64,000 nt of DNA. Origin: Pythium myriotylum (lineage: Eukaryota > Oomycota > Peronosporomycetes > Pythiales > Pythiaceae). A program made the translations under genes and the position numbers. Numbering within the stretch: the stretch's first letter is position 1; each line of letters opens with the position of its first letter. The notes below the pieces were generated by a model. The model was not told where the DNA came from and did not search any database. It was given only the letters and a program-made list of their open reading frames with translations. This document shows, one piece after another, positions 19,859 through 31,839 of this stretch. Location of the stretch: positions 310,001 to 374,000 of the forward strand of contig JALJCQ010000017.1 of NCBI GenBank assembly GCA_023091665.1. The letters are read 5' to 3'.

Positions 19859-20434
19859 TCAGGTGTTTATCAACACCTCGCACAAGCGCGTCCTGCGTAC
19901 AATGACCCTCCCGACCCAGAAGACCTTGATCTTGGCAGAGTCATGGTACCGGGCTTCCCTCCACAGCCACCATGAACACCAAATTTCGATGAGAATTAGC
20001 TCTGGTTTGACAAGATAAAGCCTAGAGAGGTTGGAAAACCCCACAACGCTGCTACAAACCGAGACAGACAAAGAAGTCGCTACTGCTGAGATCGCGGTGA
20101 GAGGCAACAGCTGCCTCGCTGAAAGAGGTATTAGCGTTGAGACGCACTGGTGCACTTGCATCGCAACAGTGAGTAAGCCCATGCTAGTCATCAGCGCAAG
20201 GCGTAGAAAGACCCATGGCGTTTGATGGCGCAGTTCCTGATCAGGCGATTCGAGGGGAATCGAGCCATTGAGTGCGATCCAGAGCAGTGCTGGTAGTAGA
20301 ATGAAGAGTAATGATGCCCTGTTGCCGACCGCAGTCGAGAACTTTGGATGTGGGATGAGTACGTGGAATCGGTCGAGTGAGTAGTGGTCGTGTAGCCCAA
20401 CGTGGACACCCCGAGATTCGAGCAGGAGAGACAA
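19859..20434 (-). pseudogene. Multi-pass membrane protein, copy E, degenerate 5' fragment
   Basis: A frame of 191 codons beginning at a non-ATG codon. It aligns with the family N-terminal half: HYSLDRFHVLIPHPKFSTA, LPALLWIALN, HQTPWVFLRLALMTSMGLL, WCSWWLWREARY. After KVIV it stops matching the family (RRTRLCEVLINT) and ends. The second half, including the intron and the LAISHMPN block, is missing to the left. I read it as a truncated, decaying copy. Confidence 0.75.
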
Positions 20435-20911
20435 GATCGGTCCTGGAATGCGACATCATGTTCGCGTGATCGACGAACTCGATTTTAGGACCGGGGCACT
20501 GCCAAGAAGCACTCCGAGTACCGATCGCCACATTTAGAGTGATGCAGACGAATATAGTGGCTCCGATTTGACACATTTCTCGTCGATTTTTTGTTGTGGT
20601 GGTTATTTGCTTTGAGAGTTGAAATTTCCGGTAAGCAGACTGACTGATCCAAACCATGACATCAGCGTCAGAGGAATTCGCACCCACCTAAGTAGACAGG
20701 CAGTCTTCGCACACTGGATATGACCGTGCAAAGAAGATTATACATTGAACAGTATCATGAAAAGACGGATTTGCAGGATTTGATCCGAAAATCCTCCTTG
20801 ATCCTCAACAGCACTCACTACGCCGACTGGAGCCACTTGAACTGGAATGTGAAGTCCATCCCTGTAAGAGCCATGAATGAAGTCAAGCGTTCGGTCTTCT
20901 ACTGTGTTATG
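20435..20911. other. Intergenic between copies E and D
   Basis: No gene is supported. 20655-20911 resembles 8385-8640, the end and 3' flank of copy B. It includes decayed family C-terminal codons beyond an early stop (for example the counterpart of HIPVQVAP near 20830-20860). Confidence 0.55.
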
Positions 20912-21775
20912 TTAGTACAGCCCACCGAAATGCTCGAGCGTGAGCAACACGTTTATGAAGACCCAGGATGTCATGGTCGGGATGACGATCGCCCAGTGCT
21001 TCTGTAGTACAAACGCGAGTTGCTGGATCGTGGAGAAATGCTGCAGCTGATGGTTGAGAGCGGTACACAGCGAGACGAAGGAGATCAGCTCCAATGTGGC
21101 GTACAGCGCGAGCCGCTGGACCATCTGGTGGAGATCGTCGTCCGACTGGCCGCTGAGCTGGGAGTAGTAAACACGGTTGGGCATGTGGCTGATTGCTAAG
21201 ACGTACAGTGCTATAGACACAGAAATACGAGTTTAGTTGTTGCCAGGAAGAAGAAGAAAAGATCGATGGGCGTACTGAAGATGGATGCGAGTGCGGCCTC
21301 GACAAACTCGATCACCACGTAGAATTCGATCATATGAAGCAGTTTGAGCACGCTCGCAACGCACTGCAATTGTGTTTGCTCGATCTGCGAGACTTCTGAA
21401 ACTACGTTAGTCTGAATCACGACTTGATGCAGGTGATTCGTTTCGATTGGGACGATTCTGGCTGACGCTTTGGTAGATAGACCGAGAAGATCACGTTGAG
21501 TTCTTGAAGAGAATTTGACGCCTTGCTGGTCGCGAATGTGACGGGACAGTGCGATTGTTGGGTGACCACGAATACGGGCGTTCGTATCGACAAGGTATAG
21601 CGCGAAATTGACGATGTCGAGATTTACTTTCGTCTTTTGTTGCAGAGACGGGTTCTTGGTGTTGTTAGCAGCCAGCGTACGTGTATATGCGTCGGTTACT
21701 TGGCTCGGTATTGCCAAGACATTTACGCGTCGTACGACCTCATAAACCTCGTAGTAGGCCACGATCGACTGAACG
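20912..21775 (-). pseudogene. Multi-pass membrane protein, copy D, 3' part
   Basis: From the LINE junction at 21775 the family frame continues with YEVYEVVRRVNVLA, the loop GHPTIALSRHIRDQQG and VASVLKLLHMIEFYVVIEF to the exon end at 21276. The intron is 21275-21211 (GTACGC...TATAG, phase 1). Exon 2 from 21210 carries LAISHMPNRVYYSQL and LTLEHFGG, then an early TAA at 20914-20912. Its 5' half is 10 kb away at 31838-32719, separated by the LINE. Confidence 0.88.
21763..21775. repeat. Full-length LINE target duplication, left copy
   Basis: GATCGACTGAACG, identical to 31838-31850. The uninterrupted family sequence in copy B (around 9470) contains it once. Confidence 0.93.
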
Positions 21776-22014
21776 GGACTTCAAAATTTGCAACGTCAGA
21801 GACAAGCAGATTTTCGGCCAATCGGAATCGACTTGACCGGAACCAGCCAGTGAGGACCTGAAGCACCCTCGCAGCAACGACCCCAGCGACAGCGCCAACA
21901 ACCGGGCGTAGATCTCTGCAGTGGGTGTTACTGACATCTCGGATACGTTATCACTAAAGTCAGGAAACCTCGGCGCCCTGAACTTGGTGGCACGGCGAGC
22001 ATGACGCCCCCCGA

Positions 22015-25000
22015 ATGGACGCTGGAGCGCCTCTCCGCGCTGCCCCTGGAGAAGCAGGCGGAGGTGCAACCGCCAGCCAAGAGGCTATGCTGGCTTACCT
22101 CGCGAGTTCCCGCGCGATAAGTGACGGAAGAGCCCGCTACATCGTAGAGAACGGCAAATGTGACGAATGCAGATGTGCAGTCGGCGAGCCTTCAGAAGTC
22201 GAAGATTGTGAATGCGCGTGCCACTGCAACTGCTGCTGTCCGCCCCTCTTCCATTGCATGAAGGAATGCGAGTGTACGTGCACCTGCCACTACGCTCTGC
22301 CAGAAGTGGAGAGTGCCTCGGACAGCGAGGAGTCGCAAGCCGAGGCCGAGCAGAAGAGTCAAGACGAGGCGATCGCTGACGAGCCAGCGACCGGCACGTG
22401 CCTTCCTGACGATGAAATCATCGGTGCCAGTGATGTGAGCGCGTCCGCCCCAGGAGACCTCGCGGTGAACGACGGCGCGCCCGGCGACAGCGACGAAGAG
22501 ATGAGAGCACCAGAGCCTGAGGCCGGCAACCTGAGCACCGACGAAGAGCACGACGATTCCAGCGCCGCCCTCGCAGCGGCAACGAGGATCCGCCCCAAAC
22601 GAATGCAGCAGCATCAGCGTATTCTTGTCTTGATCGAACACTTGGCCAGAGCGGACGAGGCAGCGGAGGAAACCTGTCGCATTTTGATCCGATCGATCTT
22701 TCAAGAACTGTACGTTACGGCGTCGGCCAGTGGAAAACCCGCCAAGCACGCGAACGGTCATCTCCCGACGCTCACGCAAGCTGAAGAAGACCTTCTGTTC
22801 CAGTACTTGGCTTTCGTCACCAACGAGTTGAAATACTCGGAGTTGCGTTTGACCGCCGCGCTGAAAGATGTGGTCGTCGCGGCGGCCAGATCTACATGGA
22901 CGCTTGAGAAAACTCTTGAAGACAGGCTCGCTTCGGCCAAGACTCCGCGCGCACCACCAACGAACGTCTGGACGCAGGGAACGGCTAGGGCGTCCGACCA
23001 TTCAGGCTCCAGTTCGGACGAACTATACCGCTTTGATCAATCAGTATATTCGGCTGACGAGATCCAAAAGCTGCAAGCAGTCTGCCGGCAAGAACACGTC
23101 TTCGCGGCAGAGACGCGTGAACTCAATGACGACGAGTGGATGCTCCTCATGGGGTTGCTCTCTGGAACGATCATTGCCAAGACACTCCCGCAGTTTCTGA
23201 AGCGTTGCTGTACGCTCTCCCAACTAGTGTGGATCCACGCTCAAATCATCGAGCGAGCGGAAGGAGAGCTGTGGGTGGAGCTATCACGCCTGTCGAAAGT
23301 GTTCAACTGGAACCAGAACACTCGTAGACTGACGGAGGCCATTCGACAAGCCGCGGCGCATCAGAAATGGACGGACGCAATGCTCGAGGCCATGCTCAAG
23401 GTGGTCAAGTCCATCGCGTACAACAAGGCCATGCACACGCTGCACTTCTATTTCTTTACCAAGCAAGAAGCACTCCTTTACGAAGGCATGCTGATCCCGT
23501 TCCGCACATCCAAACTCGTGCTTAAAAACCCGGATACCAAGCTCGGTCGCAGCGCTAACGCCGACGGCTTGCCCACGGACGATGAGGATGGCCTGGTTAA
23601 TGACCGCTACCAGGCTCACTACAAGATCCGACTCATTAACGTGCCCCGCACCCTTGACCTTAGTGCTGTCATGGCTTATCTTCAACAGTTCACCGAGAAT
23701 GGCCTCAAGTCTGGGGTACCGCTGGATACTTACGGCCCTTTCGCGGAAGGCTCTGTGATGTGGGACTTGTTTGGTTGCAGCGCGACGTGCCCGACTCAGC
23801 TACTTGACGTGCACCGACTGGATTGGGACGGTCACCACATCTTGCTCCAGCACCGACCTGATTCGGGCCCTCAGCCATGTCTCCAATGCGCCCGCGTAGG
23901 ACACCAAACGGCAGGTTGCATAACACCAGAAGCTGAATGGAACGACACAACGCTCGTGGTGACAGCAGCGGAGATCGCTAAGCTCACGAAACCTGCAGTT
24001 CGGTGGAAGAATATGGAGGATGTCAAAGCGATTTTTACGAGTCTCAAGTCCACTTCGCCGACCGCGGACCAGAGCTCCACCGGCACAACCGCTGGTGCTA
24101 CCCCACCAGCTGAACAGCCCGCGCCAGATTCCTCGTCAGGAGAAGTCCCGGTGAATGGATCGGGAGTCAGCGATGTGGCCCAAGTCAACGGCCTTCCCGA
24201 CGACGGCAACGCGATCCTGGCTGACGATGCACACTCGACGAACCAGTCAAACCCGGAACCGAGGGAGCCAGGTTGGTCTCAGCAAGGTCGGAAGTCGAAA
24301 AACGCCCCACGGGGTACCACATCGTCCAAGACCCAGAAGAACGCCAAGAACAACCAGTCCCAGAAACACAAGAAGCCCCACCCGAACCTGCCGTCCCAGA
24401 ACCCCAAGCACCCTCACCGTCCGCACGGCAAAGCCGGTACGAACCCGACCCCGTCGAATCCATACGCGGCTCTGTCGGGTTCAGATGACGAAGACGCCTC
24501 CGAGGACGACGATGATGCTCACGGTGGCCCCAGGCCGGCACCCGGTTTCAAGAATGCTGATTACGACGCGAACGACAGTGATGATGACGACGTCCACGAC
24601 GAAGCGAGCGAGGCGCGACTCCCGTTGCCGAAGCCCAAGCCTCCCGTCAAGCCAACTCCCAGCGACCTCACGGACGACGACTTGGTCAATCAAGCCATCC
24701 ATCGCGCGAGACTCGAACAGATCCGGACTGCGCTTCTCAGCCAAACGAAAGAAGGGGCTGCTCGCTTCGATTTGGACCTCCTCCGCGCGGCGATCGCGCG
24801 CGCGCGACCGCATATCAACGTGAAGTCTTCCAAAGCGTGGATCCTCGAAGCGATCAACGGCCGTCTTGCCGATACACCGGGGACCGGAAACTGTCAGTTT
24901 TACGCCGCGATCGAAGCACTCCTGCAACTCGACTTGAAAACGGCCGACGACAAGACCCCTCTGATTGACGCCACCATGTTGTACAAGTACGGTCTCCTGG

Positions 25001-26610
25001 AAGCGCACAAACACGTGAGCACCGCTGATATCTGGAACAATAACGCTGCCGCCATCCTCGACATACCGGCGGGCACGTTGGCGACCATGAGTGAGGAACA
25101 ACAGAAGGATCTGGTGACCAAATTCTACAACGATCTCGCGTGCAGCAGCTCAGACTACTCCTCGACATTGCCACGCCGGCTGTGGGGACACTTTGACTCT
25201 CTTCGGATGAGCGCGTCTCTACTGGGACGCCCGATCTTCCTCGTCAGCGAACGTAACGACCCACTCAACTGCTTCCTGAACATCATTCGCCTCCAAACAT
25301 CAAAGACTGGTGAGATCTTTGCGGCGATCACTCAACCGGGAGTGGAAGCGTGGTTCACCGAACTCGAAGCGGAAGGTACCGCCCGCAGAACCGCTCCGAT
25401 AGTGCTCTTTCATTCTGGTAACCATTACTCAAGCGTGCTTTTTGACCGACATAACCCCGCGAACGCGAGATCCGCCAACAAGAAACAGAAGACGCAAGGC
25501 CTCCTCAAAGACCTTTGAGCCGAGACGTCACTAGACCACCTTCTCGACCAGACCAAGATCAAGCCCAAACCCAAGACCCCATCGAACCGCCGTGACACCA
25601 GCTCAACCGCTCGCTCGCAAGTGCTCGCATCGTCGGTCAAGCTCACCGAGACTGACTTGATTAGCTTCCTGTCGGACAGCGGCTGGACAACCGCCGAGAA
25701 AGCCGAAATTGTGAGCATTTTAGTGGCCGGGGCCACGAACTTCCGAGAGTTGCTGACCTTCTCGGCACAACCGTCCAGTTCCAGCTCCACAGAGCCGAGT
25801 CAGCCCACTCCGAACGATGCGGATAGCGAGTCATCGGATTACGAGCCATCCGACAACGAGATGGAAAGCACAACCGGTGCATCGCAACCATATAGCCTGC
25901 CGGAGCAAGGCTCCGCGGAATATCGCGCGTGGGCGGACGAGATCTGGGAGCCAGTGGTGGAGGACTGGCTGGTCCAACACAACGAGAAGCTTCCTCACCT
26001 CCATGACTCGGCAGGGCTGCGCAAGTTCATGCAACGTTCTCCTGGTTTGTTGCTCGACGCTGGTCGTTGGAGCTCAAACCCGTTCGTCTTGTTGGATCAC
26101 TTCCAACCTGACGAGATTCGGCAATGGATGGCGCCATACTGGCTCGAGTATTGCGTCGCGCAATTAACCCCACGCGTATCCCAGGTCTCCAACCAACAGA
26201 TCCGAGGCGCACTTGAAGACTGGCTTGATTCTCTACGAGCAGCACCGACCACCGACGTCGGCCTCACGCTCTTCCGGAATGAGCAAGCGTGGAAAATGAT
26301 CAAAGATTTCCTACCGACGATAAGTTCAGGCGCGACGGCAGTCCCGCTACTGAAACCGCGGTACCAGACGGTGTATGCGTTCATCATGGCTCTCGACCAA
26401 CTCTTCCCAGCACTAGCTGGCTACGTGCTACAAGAAGCGGGTCAAGACTATGGTGCCACAGCTCCTACCTTGATGGAAGCCTATCGACCGAAGAGCCGTC
26501 TGGCGAAAGTCTTGCGCACCGCAATGGACGCAGACAGCTGGAATCCGGTGGCACAGTACATGAACAGTTTGGAGACCTCCTACGATGACGCCACCGCCAG
26601 CAGGAACTAA
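22015..26610 (+). pseudogene. LINE ORF1: Cys-rich, CCHC knuckle, OTU-like protease; one in-frame TGA
   Basis: The frame runs 22015-25518 (1167 codons), stops at TGA 25516-25518, and is open again in the same frame to TAA at 26608-26610. Features: about 17 Cys in residues 45-95 (for example ECACHCNCCCPP); an acidic Ser-rich stretch; a CCHC knuckle CLQCARVGHQTAGC at about 622-635; a Pro/Lys-rich and Asp-rich linker; and an OTU-like domain from DTPGTGNCQF (candidate catalytic Cys 960) to SGNHYSSV (candidate His 1137). OTU proteases cut ubiquitin-type linkages, and such domains have been reported in some retroelements. Another frame with ATG at 22001 reads MTPPEWTLERLSALPLEKQ before failing, so the true start may be there with an early indel. 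Confidence 0.85.
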
Positions 26611-29600
26611 GGGCGTCGCGACGGTCCAGACCACAACGTCTGACCTCTCGATTGTACACCTGGCGGTTGACTTCAGCACCTGGCTGAATGGCTTCTTCAC
26701 ACCGGAGCGACCCAGACCCAACAAGACCTCAACTCAAGAAAAATTTGCACGTGACACAACCTTCGGCATTCTAACGCAGAATGTACGGGGGTTCAAGTAT
26801 CATGACCAAACCCAGGAAATCTGGATGGCCGGCTGGAAGCTTCTCGTCGACGGAAGGAAGATTTTGTGCATCGCAATCCAGGAGACGCACGTGACTTCAC
26901 CGGAGGACGCCGAATCCCTCGCCAAACTTTGGTGTCGGATGTGGGGCCGAAGCCATGATCCGGACCGTCCGATGTCTTTCTGGACCGTGACACCATCCAA
27001 AGCTGGCGGTGTGGCACTGTTGCTTCATCCCAACCTGCTAGACCACGGCTTCGTTCGACAAGAAGACTCTCGAGACGGTGGTCGACTCGCTCACGCTACA
27101 TCAACGTTTACGCTCCCAACAAACACGGCCAACGCGAAGAGTTCTTTGGCTGGCTGCGTACACGGATTCGAAGCTCCAACAAGCAGACAATTATGCTGGG
27201 CGACTTCAACTGCGTACTTGACGGAGCCCGCGATCGCGTAGTGGACGGCTTGTGGTGCCCCTCCAGGACGGAAAGCAAAGCCCTCGTTCAACTCCTCGGT
27301 GATCACGGACTGCAAGACGCGCTGTCACAGCTCACATACTGGCAAGGCACGACCGGAGCTCGATTGGATCGGTGTTACGTCTCGTCTTCCGACCTCGACT
27401 GGGTGGTTGCAGTTCGGAACGTAGCGCCGCATCGACCAACCGACCACTGTGGTGTGGTCTTGTGGTTGCGCGACCCGCTCCTCAAACCGATCAGAAATCC
27501 GCTCCCCCCTTCCAGCTATCCGATCCGCGGTCGCGACGCTTCGGCGATCGACCATGAGGTAGGCCTAGCCGTGGTGGATACCTTGTCCACCGCGAAGAAA
27601 GCCGGGGTGGATTGGGACGGCGTGATCAAGCTCATGACCGCAGCGCTCCAAAAAGTGGTTCGAGACGAGAAGAAGCGAGCTCGTCGGCAACGCAAGCGAC
27701 GCGAAGCACGAGCCCGACGTAACATCAAGACTCTTCAAGATCTGATCGCCTACGTACGGCAGCGCGTCGAGCGGAAAGCAGCCCAGAAGCGCCAAAGCCA
27801 GCTGCTCGAGAAAAGTGGCCACTCCGCCCAACTCTTCCGCCGCTTCGTTCAGATAGATCAGCGCAAAGCGATCCCGCCGCTACAACGTGTGGTCACGACC
27901 GACTTAGATCCGGACGCCTCTACGGCCGACGTCATGGCGGGGGAGTGGAGCCCACTGATCAGCCGGCGCCATGCCACCACTGATCCTGCGGACTTGCCTG
28001 CAGCTTGTGCGACCCTCTTCGAGATCCCCGCCCACCACATCCTTGATGAGCGCGAGCAAGCCCGACTCATGCGTCGCGTAACGCCGGAGGAAGTCACTGC
28101 CGCCATTGCAGGTTTGGGCTCTCACAAAGCTGCTGGGCCGGACCGGCTTGGCAACGATTTCTACAAGGACTGGAGCTCGTTGCTCGTGCCGTGGCTCGTT
28201 GACGAGTACAACAAGATCTTGGATGGACGAGACCCGCCCGGCAGCTACTCCGAAGCATTGATCGTTCCGATACCAAAGTCGGGTGATCCCACGACGGCCA
28301 CGAATTACAGGCCGATCTCGCTTCTCCCCTCTGGCTACAAGATTCTGACAAAATTGCTGGCGAATCGCGTCCAAGAAAGCCTCGGCAAAGTAGTCAACGC
28401 TGACCAGAATGGGTTCGTCCGCGGGCGGGCATTGGCCGACAACATTCACATCATGCAGGCAGTTCTGCAGCAAGCGCAAGACCCTCGATCGACGTCTCCT
28501 CCGACGGGGGCGATCGTGCTGGTGGATTTTTGCAAAGCGTACGACTCCATGGATCGGGATTTCTTGTGGTATGCGCTCGCCTGCTTCGGCTATCCGGCCG
28601 ACTTTGTTGCGCTGATCCAGCGACTCCACAGGAACACGACCGCTCGCTTCCTCGTCAACGGTGAGCTATCGACACAGGTCGACATCATGACGGGCATCCG
28701 CCAGGGCTGTCCACTAGCGCCGCTATTATTCCTCATTGCGGCCGAGACGCTGAAGCACGCCATCGACTTTGCTCCAGGCATCACCGGGATCCGCTTGACA
28801 GGACAACACGACGATCATGTACATGCCTTCTCAGCGTTCGTGGATGATTCCGCGGTGTATCTCGGTGACACAACGATGATCGATGCGCTCGAGACGGTCT
28901 TACACCGTTTCGCCGCGGTGTCCGGTCTGAAGGCTCAACCGCACAAGAGCCACGCTACCGTTCTCCGAACCGACTACGCATTGGATCATCTGGGCGCCTT
29001 CCCAGTTGTGCCACCAGGAGCGACGGTCACGTGCCTCGGAACTGAGGTCGGGCTGGCCGAACTCGTGTCTGCGAACTGGTCCAAACGCCTGAACAAAGTG
29101 ACCAAGCGGCTCGGCCTACTAAGTCAGTACACGACCGGAGTGCAAGATCGGGTCCAAATCATCAATCTTGCTTGCATTCCAACTCTGCTCTTCACAGCGC
29201 AATTCTTCCCACCGCCGCCGCCCGTGCATAGCTCCATCGACGCATTGTGGAGGCAATACGTCTGGAAAGGCACCACATCAGCGGAACCTCTCAGGGCTCA
29301 CAAAGTGGCGCGCTCGGTAATGGAACTCCCCAAGAGATTCGGAGGACTGGGCTTGTTCGACTACAAGGGGGCTACACTTCGCCAAGCAGCACTGACTCTC
29401 CTCCGCTGGAATGGCCGCGCTCATGACAAGTATTGGGAAGCCTTCAACCTGCTCGTCACGCCACAGACTGAGAATGAGAAGCAGCCACTGATCCTGTCGT
29501 TCCCAGCCGCGGCGGGACAGCCGTCCACCACTGCGATCACGTCTGCACACTCGATGTTTGTGAAAGCCAGTCAGTTGATCAACACAGCCATGTCTAGGTG

Positions 29601-31737
29601 CTACCCATATTTAGCAGGGCTGCAACAGCTCAAGACGGCGTTGGCTTCGAAGTGGACGAAACCATGGAACGGTTTACGTTGGATCACCTCGGGCGTCGGC
29701 TCCATCCACCTACCAGTTGACCTCATTGACGAATGGGAAGCTCTGGCGACCGCATCGTACGCGAGCATGCCTGCCGAGGTCCGATCCTTTTGGCCGACAT
29801 TTCCATGGGCAGGTAACGAGTGGATCCGCGATGAACACGGCGAAGCCCTCCGGCGGCGCCAATTCCCCTGTGTCACGTGTACGACTGTCCGCGACGTGGA
29901 TCTTCAGATGGTGAGCCGCGGAGTCTTCCAGTTCCGCAACCCGTGTGGTCCCAGCGCCCGGATGACGAGCAAGACGGTACGTACGATTGGACGATGGATC
30001 AGGCTACTGATCCTGAACACGGCCTCGCTAAATGGCAACACGAAGACGGAAGACCGCCGAATTTACGCCTCCCCATCGACCTCGGCGTTCAACAAATTTG
30101 AGTGGACACTGGAGACGCCAGGGACCCTCACCGGCACTCGTTTGGAGGAAAAATGGAAGACGTACCCGGCAAACCCAGACGCTCGGCCAGTGATTGCTGC
30201 CCAGCATGCCCGATGTTTACACGCCGACTCGTTTCGGTCGCTGTCAACGGATCCAGAGGACCTCCAAGACCTCGAAACGATCCGCCAGAGCGCACCGCTA
30301 TTTCTCGTCGGCCATCCCGATCTCCACCACGGCCCCACGCTCCAGCCGGCATTGGCCAGACAACTGCTCCGTCCGCCCTCTCTCCGTCGCGTTGCGGATC
30401 ACGCCCTGGAGCCAATCCGCGCTGTTCTGGTCAACGGACTCTGCGCGCTCCATCAGCGTCTGGAGGGCCAGCTGGCTCGATCACCAGACTTCAGTACAGC
30501 ACTCCAGAGCGTGCCGCGGCGGCAACTCAACACCAAGGCGTGGGGTACCACGCAACACCAAGACATGTTTTGGTACCGCCTCACCATCGGCGGACTGAAT
30601 ACCAGGGACCACGAGGGGCGGACGATGCCCTGTCCGCATTCCAGCTGCGATCAAGTCATCCCGGCCGACCTGGAACACATTCTGTGGCATTGTCCAGCGG
30701 CTCACCGCTTCTGGACTGAACTGTTCACCCGGTGGGTCGGCCCTCGCACTCTCGCCGACGACGACGTCTCACAACTTCATCGAGTGTTCTCGCGGAACGC
30801 TCCCCCGATTCGACCCGAGGTGCTGACCTTAGCTACCGCCGTCGAGTTAGACTTCGCGTCCGTCCGACTCTGCTGTGCCCGTCTCTGGACGGTGATCTGC
30901 ACCGCGGCAGCACAGCACCTGTGGCTTTCGCGGAACGACAGTGCCTTCCACACCGCCAAGATCGCGCCCGATGGATTGGTGACCCGTACGTGGAAGACAG
31001 TGCATCAACAACTTATGGCCATCGCGCTCGCAAGACCCGACGGACTTCATGGCGAGACTAGCCCTACTCTGGTACGGGTCATCTGGGAGGGACTCTGCGC
31101 CGAACCGACCGAGCACGCAGTTAGGAAACAGGCCATCTGGTTTTTCGACGGCGGATCGAGAGGAAACCCGGGACGAGCCGGAAGCGGCAGCGTCCTGGTC
31201 GAGCGGGACTCACCTACGAGCGACTGGATCATGGTCTGGTGGGAGGCGCACTATCTGGGCGATCAGGCCACCAACAACGAAGCAGAACACACAGCGGTGT
31301 TGTGAGGAGTGGAAGAATGCAAGCGCCGCTACGAACGAGACGCGGTACCGATCACGATTATCGGCGACAGTACATTGGTGCTGACGCAGATAGCCGGCCA
31401 CGCACGCTGCGCGAACGGCCGGTTGAACCGAGTAGCCCGACGAACACAACGCGCCCTATCCGGCCTGTACCAGATCAAGCTACGCCACACGCTTCGAGCC
31501 GGGAACAAGATGGCCGATCGACTCGCCAATCATGCCATGGATACGCGCCGCACTAGCCAGGCGGGACCGGCCTGGACCGCCGTCGACGATGACCTGCATC
31601 GCCACCTCGATAACGATCTTTCCCATGGCACGACCCCCATCACTCGACCGCTCCAACTGCTCCCAGAACTTAGCCTACTCCTCAGTAGCCACGAAGACCG
31701 GCGTGATGCTCACCGGAAACGGAAGCGGATAGAATAG
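26585..31737 (+). pseudogene. LINE ORF2: AP endonuclease, RT, RNase H; one frameshift and one TGA
   Basis: Starts ATG at 26585, overlapping the end of ORF1. The endonuclease begins with LTQNVRGFKY and QETHV. Near 27080-27100 the frame slips by one base, and the endonuclease resumes in the next frame with INVYAPNKHGQ, MLGDFNCVLDG, ARLDRCYVSS and TDHCGVV. RT follows with YRPISLLPSGYKILTK, DFCKAYDSMDR, GIRQGCPLAPLLF and the polymerase motif FVDD (28846). A zinc-binding region (CPHSSCDQ ... HILWHCPAAHRFW) precedes RNase H, which starts FFDGGSRGNPGRAGSG at about 31145. TGA at 31303-31305 interrupts RNase H, and the frame then continues with ITIIGDSTLVL to 31737. Confidence 0.9.
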
Positions 31738-31805
31738 CCCACCACGTACGGACGACCGACGGTCGATTAGTTCTTCTGCTAATCGGCGGTCTAGCCGTTT
31801 GAATA

Positions 31806-31806
<1 letters not shown>

Positions 31807-31837
<31 letters not shown>
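31807..31837 (+). repeat. Poly(A) tail of the LINE, 31 uninterrupted A's
   Basis: The run ends exactly at the right target duplication (31838). Pure A tails erode quickly, so this supports a recent insertion. Confidence 0.95.

Positions 31838-31839
<2 letters not shown>

Larger units (their letters stand above)
21776..31837 (+). mobile_element. Full-length LINE (non-LTR retrotransposon) with OTU domain, 10,062 bp, inside copy D
   Basis: Bounded by a perfect 13-bp duplication, GATCGACTGAACG, and ending in 31 A's at 31807-31837. Contents: a 5' untranslated region of about 240 bp; ORF1 (22015-26610) with a Cys-rich N terminus, a zinc knuckle and an OTU-like cysteine protease domain; ORF2 (26585-31737) with AP-type endonuclease, reverse transcriptase, zinc-binding region and RNase H; and a short 3' untranslated region. 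ORF1 and ORF2 overlap by 26 bases. The clean duplication and uninterrupted A tail suggest a recent insertion, yet ORF1 has one in-frame TGA and ORF2 one frameshift and one in-frame TGA. The exact LINE clade needs RT phylogeny. Confidence 0.95.

Noticed and set aside
25516..31305. Variant genetic code with TGA as a sense codon
   Set aside because: TGA ends RPF1-neighbouring and other genes normally (for example PEN-2 at 60461-60463), so a genome-wide recoding is excluded; only element-specific readthrough remains possible.
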